Part shown: one piece after another, positions 1-5,455 of the stretch
Numbering within the stretch: the first letter of the stretch is position 1
Layout of the letters: each line of letters opens with the position of its first letter
Assembly (NCBI GenBank): GCA_017860395.1
Contig: JAGDMC010000114.1
Location: 1 to 5,455, forward strand
Direction of reading: 5' to 3'
From: Bacteroidota bacterium
Lineage (GTDB): Bacteria > Bacteroidota > Bacteroidia > Bacteroidales > UBA932
Length of the DNA stretch: 5,455 nucleotides
The notes under the pieces: model-generated
The model's input: the letters and a program-made list of their open reading frames with translations, nothing else
Told to the model about the DNA's origin: nothing
Databases searched by the model: none
Translations under genes and position numbers: made by a program

Positions 1-1093
1 AGCCGATGAAGTTGGTCTGCTAAGGTTAAAAATGATTCCTACGGGAGAAGTGCGCACAGGAGATGTGGGCTACATTATCTCCGGAATAAAAACGGCCAGC
101 GAAGTAAAGGTGGGCGACACGATTACCCACATTAACAGGCCTTGCACAGATCACATTGCCGGATTCGAGGAGGTTAAACCTATGGTTTTTGCAGGGGTTT
201 ATCCTGTGGAAGCCGATGAGTATGAGGACCTTCGTGCATCTCTTGAAAAGCTCCAGCTTAATGATGCCTCTCTGGTTTTTGAACCGGAGTCTTCGCTGGC
301 CCTGGGGTTTGGTTTCCGTTGCGGATTCCTTGGCCTGCTCCACCTTGAAATTGTTCAGGAGCGCCTCTTCCGCGAGTTTGACATGGATGTGATTACCACC
401 GTCCCCAATGTGTCCTACAAGGTATATACAACTCAGGGAGAGATGACGGATGTTCACAACCCTTCCGGACTTCCTGCTCCAACATTAATTGACTACATCG
501 AGGAACCATATATTCGTGCACAGATTATCTCAAAATCGGACTATTTTGGAGTTATAATGAAACTTTGTCTGGATAAGAGAGGTGTCCTCCTTAGCCAGCA
601 TTTTCTCACAAGCGAGAGGGTAGAGCTGAATTTCGAAATGCCTCTGGCAGAAATTGTTTTTGACTTTTACGATAAACTTAAATCGGTTTCCCGCGGCTAT
701 GCATCGTTCGACTATCATGTGGTAGATTATAAGGAGGCCGATCTGGTTAAGCTGGACATACTTCTGAATGCAGAGCCTGTGGATGCTCTATCGAGCCTTA
801 TTCACAAAGATCACGCATACGATTTTGGAAGAAAGATGTGCGAAAAGCTAAAGGAGCTTATTCCGAGACAGCAGTTCGATATTGCTATTCAGGCAGCCAT
901 TGGTGCAAAAATCATTGCAAGGGAAACTGTAAAAGCAGTGAGGAAAGACGTGACTGCCAAATGTTACGGCGGAGATATCTCCCGTAAGCGAAAACTCCTT
1001 GACAAGCAGAAAAAAGGCAAGAGAAGGATGCGTCAGGTAGGAAATGTTGAGGTCCCTCAAAGTGCTTTTATGGCTGTTCTTAAGCTTGATTAG
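1..1093 (+). CDS. lepA: Elongation factor 4 (LepA), C-terminal part; 5' end outside the window
   Basis: LepA is a ribosome-associated translational GTPase, resembling EF-G, that acts in the cytoplasm and has been linked to back-translocation and to ribosome assembly or initiation. The frame is open from base 2 ([10 protein letters not shown] leads into the ATG at 32, which is an internal methionine) to TAG at 1091-1093, giving 363 residues. Since family members are about 595-600 residues, roughly 230 are missing, including the whole GTPase domain. Visible in order are the end of the domain II barrel ([12 protein letters not shown]), the EF-G domain III-like part ([20 protein letters not shown], then [17 protein letters not shown]), the EF-G domain V-like part ([19 protein letters not shown]) and the LepA-specific C-terminal domain ([20 protein letters not shown] and the ending [17 protein letters not shown]). 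The basic tail and invariant ending are family hallmarks. No break or frameshift is seen. The stop overlaps that of the convergent gene, and no terminator hairpin follows. Confidence 0.97.
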   Translation, partial: ADEVGLLRLKMIPTGEVRTGDVGYIISGIKTASEVKVGDTITHINRPCTDHIAGFEEVKPMVFAGVYPVEADEYEDLRASLEKLQLNDASLVFEPESSLALGFGFRCGFLGLLHLEIVQERLFREFDMDVITTVPNVSYKVYTTQGEMTDVHNPSGLPAPTLIDYIEEPYIRAQIISKSDYFGVIMKLCLDKRGVLLSQHFLTSERVELNFEMPLAEIVFDFYDKLKSVSRGYASFDYHVVDYKEADLVKLDILLNAEPVDALSSLIHKDHAYDFGRKMCEKLKELIPRQQFDIAIQAAIGAKIIARETVKAVRKDVTAKCYGGDISRKRKLLDKQKKGKRRMRQVGNVEVPQSAFMAVLKLD

Positions 1094-3594
1094 TATCCGG
1101 CTGTTTTTGTTTTCTCCCTGTTAGCGGTTCCTTTTTTGACAAAAGCCTCACCCCATTTTGTGAGTCCTTCGATTCTTATATCCATCTTTGAATCTCTGTC
1201 TCCGGTATAGAAGACCACTTTTGCTGTTCCATTTTCGTCTGTTTTGACACTTGGGTTCCAGTAAAGGGTTGTACGCAAATCTTTTACAGGAGAGTTAACC
1301 TCTTTTGCAACCTCGTATTTTGGGGAATAAAAGTCTACGTTCTTCTGGTATCCCAGAGGCGTTACCCTGGCAAAATTCGTTGAAGTCTTGTTTTGCAGGA
1401 TTCCCGATCCCGCCCTTCTGGAAGTAATGAGGATTACCCCATTAATAGTGTTAAATGCAGCACCGGCTGTTCCCCTCAGAAAAGCGACATTCTCGATGTC
1501 CATAACGGTCATCCCGTACTGTTCAAGCATTTCCGTACTGCTCCACTGCAAGCCGTCTACATAGAGAAGAGGTTCGCCCGGGCCATTAAATGTAACTGCC
1601 CTTGGAGATATTAATTTTCCGTTCTCCTTGTATAATCCCGGAAATGCCGAAACTATATAGTCCTGAAGCATCATGTTGTCAAATTCGGAAAGCTGGTCCC
1701 GCTCTCTGATATCTTCCTTCCGGAAGGTATGAAGGAATGGTGAAGGGTTGAATTTTGGCTTAAAAATCTCCTTGATGGGGGCAACAACCACAATTTCCTT
1801 AAGAGTTCTCATCTCTTCTCCTGTTGAAATGGACCGTTGCTCTTTTACGGCACTCTCAATAACGCTCTTTTTGACCTGCGGAATTGTGTAGTTTGATGCA
1901 AACATGAGAGGAGGGAAAACCTCGGCATCTATTTTCAATCCGTAAAGCTGACCTCCCTGCCTACCGACAACCCCGAACAGAAATTTAGTGCTGTCCGGAA
2001 AGGAGAGCCCCTCGAGCAGGAAGGTGCTCTTCTTCTCAAGGTAGAAAGCCTGTTGCAGTTTTATTGAAGGGGCAAATATCATAAGTGTCGTGTTCTTTGC
2101 CTCTTTGCGGAACAATCCCGCAACAGAACCAGAAATTTCCTGAAAATACTCTCGCTTATATTTTTTGAGACTTTTTGAGTGATGTCTCCAGCCTTGAGTC
2201 ATCATAAGCAAATCGAGGTATCTTTCGGTTTCGGCCGATGGGTTTTCGAAATAGTAACCGGGATCCTCAACCTCACCGCTCAGTTCGCTTGTGAGCTCCA
2301 TGTAGCTGAGGAGGTTTTCCCTGTACGGAACAGATGGTGCCAGTGCACTGTCGGTTACCGATATTGAAAATTCTCCCATAACCGGGCCGCCCAAAGTATC
2401 GTTAAGCGATATGTTCAGTTCTACTTTTTCCCGTTTTCCGTAAGACGGTTTCTGTGGTTCAATTTTTATTAACGGCCGGTATTTGCGGTTTATGAATATT
2501 AATCTTTCCGCAAGTATATCTCCGGTGGAGTTCTGTATCTGGACAGAATTTACTCCATACGGCATAGAACCGGAATGAACAGTTTCGCTAATCTCTTCCT
2601 TTTCCAGCGATTTCATATAAAACTCTTCGGATCCGTTTTTAATAATAAGCTTTGTATTGCCTTTCAATGGTGCAGATATCTGTGCAACAATGTTTATTCT
2701 GTCTTTAATCCGGTTTACTGAAATTGTTACGCCGCTTTGTTCTACTACGGGAAGCTCTGCCCGCTTTGTGAACCCCGATTCATCCGTCACCAGGGCATAA
2801 TATCCTACCGGGTCTGCAGAGAGAAGGCTTATAAGCCCCATCCCAAGATGTTTGGAAGAATATTCTCCAAGCATTTTACCTGCGGAATTGAATAAAAGAA
2901 GGTGTACGTTAACCGGATGCCCGTCTGTTCCAAGTGCTTTGAACGCAACCTTTGCCGGCCTGTCTGCAATATATCTTCCACTCTCCGGAAGGAATTGAAT
3001 GTCTATATCCTTTACAACCGCCTCTTCTGTATTTGTATTCGCTGCATCTGTTTTGCGTTTTGCATCATCATTGCCCGAGGCTGTCTCTTCCGGTTTTTTG
3101 AAGGATGCATTTACCGAAAATTCTCCTGCGCCGAGGTTGAGAATTTCTATCCGCTTTGTAAACATATTCTCCTTTGGATAATTTCTCATATTTTGAGTAT
3201 ACCCCCTAAGAATATATGAACCCGGGTCCATTTTCTCGGGAAGCTGAATAACTCCTGCATATCCCTTGTCAGACATTTTAAGCTTTACTCTCGATATGAG
3301 CGAGTCTTTGTAAAGTTCTGCATATACATAGCTGCTGAGAGGTGTTTCTGAAATATATGAGCTGTTTGACAGATATCCTTTTAGCCATATTTTATCGCCG
3401 GGCAGGTAGGTCTCCCTGTCTGTATGAAAATACAATTTTTCGGGCTCATCAATAAACGGAGCAGCAACCTCTTCAAAGGACTTAATGCCGGACTTGGTTG
3501 AATCAACGACGGTTTGAGCTGATAAACTTAAAGAGAAGAAAAGCGACAGGAAAATACAGGCCAAAACAGCCGCCGGGCAACACAGATTACGCAT
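1090..3594 (-). CDS. Exported macroglobulin-like (MG2) protein with TonB-receptor plug domain and no beta-barrel
   Basis: An 834-residue envelope protein of unknown specific function. Residues 1-27 form a signal peptide (MRN, a long hydrophobic run, then SLSLSAQ with likely cleavage after Q27). Residues 50-153 resemble the MG2 domain of alpha-2-macroglobulins ([20 protein letters not shown], later [15 protein letters not shown]). A polar Lys/Glu/Asn-rich linker at 168-194 leads to a second immunoglobulin-like unit ([20 protein letters not shown]), with another near 375-416. [11 protein letters not shown] at 462-472 is a motif I associate with this Bacteroidota family. About 486-558 resembles a carboxypeptidase-regulatory fold. 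Residues 600-727 resemble a SusC-type plug ([26 protein letters not shown]). The C-terminus ([20 protein letters not shown]) ends about 107 residues after the plug, so no barrel can follow. The mature part has no cysteine, so the thioester of classical macroglobulins is absent. ATG at 3594 is preferred; an in-frame GTG at 3598-3600 would add two residues. There is no Shine-Dalgarno sequence; a promoter match lies just upstream. Domain calls are by eye. Confidence 0.88.
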   Translation of the reverse strand: MRNLCCPAAVLACIFLSLFFSLSLSAQTVVDSTKSGIKSFEEVAAPFIDEPEKLYFHTDRETYLPGDKIWLKGYLSNSSYISETPLSSYVYAELYKDSLISRVKLKMSDKGYAGVIQLPEKMDPGSYILRGYTQNMRNYPKENMFTKRIEILNLGAGEFSVNASFKKPEETASGNDDAKRKTDAANTNTEEAVVKDIDIQFLPESGRYIADRPAKVAFKALGTDGHPVNVHLLLFNSAGKMLGEYSSKHLGMGLISLLSADPVGYYALVTDESGFTKRAELPVVEQSGVTISVNRIKDRINIVAQISAPLKGNTKLIIKNGSEEFYMKSLEKEEISETVHSGSMPYGVNSVQIQNSTGDILAERLIFINRKYRPLIKIEPQKPSYGKREKVELNISLNDTLGGPVMGEFSISVTDSALAPSVPYRENLLSYMELTSELSGEVEDPGYYFENPSAETERYLDLLMMTQGWRHHSKSLKKYKREYFQEISGSVAGLFRKEAKNTTLMIFAPSIKLQQAFYLEKKSTFLLEGLSFPDSTKFLFGVVGRQGGQLYGLKIDAEVFPPLMFASNYTIPQVKKSVIESAVKEQRSISTGEEMRTLKEIVVVAPIKEIFKPKFNPSPFLHTFRKEDIRERDQLSEFDNMMLQDYIVSAFPGLYKENGKLISPRAVTFNGPGEPLLYVDGLQWSSTEMLEQYGMTVMDIENVAFLRGTAGAAFNTINGVILITSRRAGSGILQNKTSTNFARVTPLGYQKNVDFYSPKYEVAKEVNSPVKDLRTTLYWNPSVKTDENGTAKVVFYTGDRDSKMDIRIEGLTKWGEAFVKKGTANREKTKTAGY

Positions 3595-3620
3595 AAACAC
3601 ATAATTATTTTTAGCGAAGA

Positions 3621-3650
3621 CAAATATAAGAATTAATGAATAGGAGCCAA
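3621..3650 (-). promoter_or_regulatory. Predicted Bacteroidota-type promoter of the MG2/plug gene
   Basis: Read on the - strand, TTG (3650-3648) is followed by 19 bases and then TATATTTG (3628-3621). This matches the primary sigma factor consensus of Bacteroidota, a TTG-core -33 element and a TAnnTTTG -7 element about 19-21 bases apart; the -7 box matches at every defined position. Transcription would start near 3612-3616, leaving a leader of about 20 bases before the ATG at 3594. Position, orientation and spacing all fit the gene. The start site is inferred, not observed. Confidence 0.65.
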
Positions 3651-3710
3651 CTTCTTACAATTTTTCCCGCAGGGTTGGGTTGGCGTAAGTTTCACATTGT
3701 CAAAAAGTTA

Positions 3711-3747
3711 CTAAAAACAAAGAGATATTATATCTCTTTGTTTTTAG
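3711..3747. repeat. 37-base near-perfect palindrome, possible bidirectional terminator or operator
   Basis: The arms CTAAAAACAAAGAGATA (3711-3727) and TATCTCTTTGTTTTTAG (3731-3747) are exact reverse complements over 17 bases. The middle three bases TTA are also symmetric apart from the central T at 3729. Either strand, once transcribed, would fold into an AU-rich hairpin with an A run in the 5' arm and a U run in the 3' arm, the usual form of a bidirectional intrinsic terminator in AT-rich genomes. Only four pairs per stem are G-C. Against a simple terminator role, both neighbouring genes start, rather than end, on either side of it. A dimeric-regulator site or a leader hairpin are alternatives. 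The symmetry is certain; the function is not. Confidence 0.8.
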
Positions 3748-3851
3748 CATATAGCTAATTATCAGCCATATAAAGTATGCTTTTTCAATAAAAAAAGTTA
3801 CTTTTAATTATTATTTGCCCCGATACAATATTTAATCTTAAAATTTAAACG

Positions 3852-3920
3852 ATGAACAAGTTTCGTTTTTTCAGTAACATACTGCTGATAGCGGCAGTAG
3901 TTCTGGCCGTTACGGCCTGT
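3852..3920 (+). other. Lipoprotein signal peptide with lipobox (M16 peptidase)
   Basis: Codons 1-23 encode a basic start (MNKFR), a hydrophobic core (ILLIAAVVLAV) and the lipobox V-T-A-C, with the modified cysteine at residue 23. The next residues, KNTSDSN, are polar and lack the strongly acidic cluster described for surface-exposed lipoproteins in some Bacteroidota, so a periplasm-facing anchor is the more likely location. This is an inference from sequence alone. Confidence 0.8.
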
Positions 3921-5455
3921 AAAAATACTTCTGACAGTAACAAGCTGACCGTAAATTACGAGAAGTATGTTATGCCAAATGGCCTGCAGGTGATACTGCA
4001 CACCGACCATTCCGATCCGGTGATATCATACACCATCATGTATCATGTTGGTTCCAGCAGAGAGGTTCCCGGGAAAACCGGTTTTGCCCATCTTTTCGAA
4101 CATTTGCTTTTCGGAGGTTCGGAAAATGTACCAACAGGAACGTTTGACAAGATTATAGAAGGCGTGGGAGGGTCAAATAACGGATTTACATCAAGGGATG
4201 TTACAACATACTTTGAATCTTTCCCAAAGAATGCTCTTGAAAAAGTATTATGGCTCGAATCCGATCGTATGGGATTTTTCATAAACTCTGTTACCCAACG
4301 CTCGCTTGCAATTCAGCAGAATGTAGTTCAGAATGAAAAAAGACAGGGAGAAGACAACTCTCCGTATGGCTTTACAGACTATGTAATAAACAAGAATCTT
4401 TATCCGGCAGGTCACCCGTACAGCTGGGAGGTAATAGGAGAAATGGAAGACCTTAAAGGTGCCACCTTAAACGACGTAAAGAGTTATTATGATAATTTCT
4501 ATGGGCCAAACAATGCGACTCTTGTCCTTGCAGGCGACTTTAATCCCGATTCAGTAAAGGTTTTGATTAATAAATATTTCGGTGAGATTAAGTCTCACGG
4601 GGAAGTGGCAAAGCGTACTGCAATGCCGGCTGCTCTGGACAAAACAGTAAAATTGTTTCATGAAGACAATTTCGCCAATGTGCCGGAAATAAATATGGTA
4701 TGGCCGGCTACGGCAGCTTATACCAAGGATGCATACGCACTTGATTTCCTTGCAAAAATCCTTGCCGATGGAAAGAAAGCGCCTCTGTATAAAGTGTTGG
4801 TAAAAGAGAAACAACTTACCTCAAGAACGTCGGCCTATAACAATCCGGGCGAACTGACAGGCGAATTTGCAATTTCAATAAGAGCCAACGAAGGCAAGTC
4901 TCTCAAGGAAATTGAAGATGCCGTTTCCGAAGCTTTCCTGCGTTTCGAGAAAGAGGGAATCACAGAAAATGACATAGAGAGGGTTAAGGCTTCCAGCGAA
5001 AAGAATTTCTATGAGGGAATTACAAGTGTTTTGAGCAAGTCGCTTCAGCTGGCATTCTATAATACATTCCTCAACGATCCGGGATATATTGAAAAAGACA
5101 TTGAAAACATTAAAGCGGTAACACTTAATGATGTTAAAGCTGTATATGAAAAGTATATTAAAGGCAAGCCTCATGTTGTCACAAGCTTTGTTCCCAAGGG
5201 CAAGCCTGAGATGATTGCAGAAAACTCTGTTCCTGCAGGTGTGAAAGAAGAGAATATATCAGAAGCCAGTCAGGTAGAGATAGCTAAGGCCGGAGATGAA
5301 AAAATAACAAAGACCGCATCAGCTATGGACAGGACTGTAGAGCCGGCTATAGGAAAAGATCCGGATGTGAATGTTCCGGAAATATGGAAAGCAAAACTTG
5401 CAAATGGCATAGAAGTTTATGGAATTCAGAATAAGGAACTGCCCCTTGTGGATAT
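3852..5455 (+). CDS. M16 family zinc metallopeptidase, two-unit lipoprotein form; 3' end outside the window
   Basis: Predicted envelope zinc peptidase of the pitrilysin/insulinase family (M16), which degrades peptides in a closed clamshell chamber. The first 534 codons are present. ATG at 3852 is the right start: an in-frame TAA sits at 3846-3848 and a lipoprotein signal follows directly. Residues 1-22 are hydrophobic and end in the lipobox VTAC, so Cys23 should be lipidated; it is the only cysteine seen. The first M16 unit spans about 34-450. The inverted zinc motif HLFEH gives zinc ligands His80 and His84 and catalytic Glu83, and Glu162 in NVVQNEKRQ, 78 residues on, fits the third zinc ligand. 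So this half looks catalytically intact. A charged linker (about 455-505) leads to a second unit starting near 508, where LANGIEV (516-522) mirrors MPNGLQV (41-47). Bacteroidota members with two units are usually about 930-950 residues, so roughly 400 are missing, including the inactive half's substrate-binding residues. Substrate is unknown. Confidence 0.95.
   Translation, partial: MNKFRFFSNILLIAAVVLAVTACKNTSDSNKLTVNYEKYVMPNGLQVILHTDHSDPVISYTIMYHVGSSREVPGKTGFAHLFEHLLFGGSENVPTGTFDKIIEGVGGSNNGFTSRDVTTYFESFPKNALEKVLWLESDRMGFFINSVTQRSLAIQQNVVQNEKRQGEDNSPYGFTDYVINKNLYPAGHPYSWEVIGEMEDLKGATLNDVKSYYDNFYGPNNATLVLAGDFNPDSVKVLINKYFGEIKSHGEVAKRTAMPAALDKTVKLFHEDNFANVPEINMVWPATAAYTKDAYALDFLAKILADGKKAPLYKVLVKEKQLTSRTSAYNNPGELTGEFAISIRANEGKSLKEIEDAVSEAFLRFEKEGITENDIERVKASSEKNFYEGITSVLSKSLQLAFYNTFLNDPGYIEKDIENIKAVTLNDVKAVYEKYIKGKPHVVTSFVPKGKPEMIAENSVPAGVKEENISEASQVEIAKAGDEKITKTASAMDRTVEPAIGKDPDVNVPEIWKAKLANGIEVYGIQNKELPLVD

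Larger units (their letters stand above)
3595..3851. other. Divergent intergenic region between the MG2/plug gene and the M16 peptidase gene
   Basis: This AT-rich spacer separates the starts of two divergent genes. It holds the - strand promoter at 3621-3650, the palindrome at 3711-3747, and an 11-base direct repeat AAAAAGTTACT at 3702-3712 and 3792-3802. I found no convincing + strand promoter for the peptidase. The closest matches are TA-TTA-TTTG at 3809-3817, whose inner gap is one base too long and which lacks a clear -33 element, and TAAGTTTC at 3686-3693, with one mismatch and again no clear -33. If the second were used, the palindrome would lie in the peptidase mRNA leader; if the first, it would lie upstream of transcription. 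No tRNA or known riboswitch is recognisable. Confidence 0.7.

Noticed and set aside
1047..1060. Inverted repeat TTGAGG-TC-CCTCAA near the lepA end as a possible terminator for either gene.
   Set aside because: It lies inside lepA coding sequence for the conserved VEVPQ segment, the loop would be too tight for the full stem, and no T run follows directly on either strand.
26..1060. Several open frames of 60-145 codons antisense to or out of frame with lepA.
   Set aside because: They shadow a clearly conserved coding sequence, and their translations show no recognisable domain or signal.
3546..3594. VLAC near the start of the MG2/plug protein as a lipobox (Cys13), which would make it a lipoprotein.
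   Set aside because: The hydrophobic stretch continues for well over ten residues past the cysteine and ends in SLSLSAQ, a better fit to ordinary signal peptidase cleavage; only a very short hydrophobic core would precede Cys13.
3636..3758. A 40-codon + strand open frame (MNRSQLLTIF... ending LFLAYS) in the intergenic region, basic in composition.
   Set aside because: It overlaps the - strand promoter and runs straight through the palindrome, so its sequence is constrained by other things. No promoter or ribosome binding site precedes it and I do not recognise the peptide. Conservation in relatives with mostly silent changes would be needed to revive it.
3684..3817. Candidate + strand promoters for the peptidase at 3686-3693 and 3809-3817.
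   Set aside because: Each departs from the -7 consensus (one base mismatch, or a gap one base too long) and neither has a TTG element at the right distance, so neither is reported as a feature.
4043..5174. Antisense open frames of 79-99 codons within the M16 gene.
   Set aside because: The + strand frame here carries the zinc motif and is continuous from 3852 to the window edge, so the opposite-strand frames are by-products of its codon use.

Overview
The window looks like ordinary chromosomal DNA from a member of the Bacteroidota, most likely Bacteroidales. Four things point there: a predicted promoter of the Bacteroidota type (TTG, 19 bases, TATATTTG), no Shine-Dalgarno sequence before either start that can be seen, a large exported protein joining macroglobulin-like domains to a SusC-like plug (a family known mainly from this phylum), and a two-unit M16 lipoprotein peptidase of the type common there. 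This assignment rests on protein recognition by eye, not on a search.

Layout: (1) Bases 1-1093, + strand, hold the last 363 codons of lepA (elongation factor 4); the GTPase domain lies off the left edge. (2) Bases 1090-3594, - strand, hold a complete gene for an 834-residue exported protein with an N-terminal MG2-like domain, further immunoglobulin-like domains, a carboxypeptidase-regulatory-like domain and a TonB-receptor-like plug, but no beta-barrel. It converges on lepA and the two stop codons overlap. (3) Bases 3595-3851 are a divergent intergenic region with a good - strand promoter and a striking 37-base, nearly perfect palindrome. (4) Bases 3852-5455, + strand, hold the first 534 codons of a zinc peptidase of family M16, a predicted lipoprotein, which runs off the right edge just after its second unit begins.

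The three genes are not in one operon: lepA converges on the plug protein, and the plug protein and the peptidase are divergent. lepA is a translation factor with no evident link to the others. The plug protein and the peptidase are both predicted to work in the cell envelope and share a promoter region, so co-regulation is possible but unproven.

I saw no RNA gene, insertion sequence, CRISPR array, phage gene or defence system, and nothing I would call an undescribed system. The items most worth a second look are the intergenic palindrome, which has no gene ending beside it, and the barrel-less plug protein.
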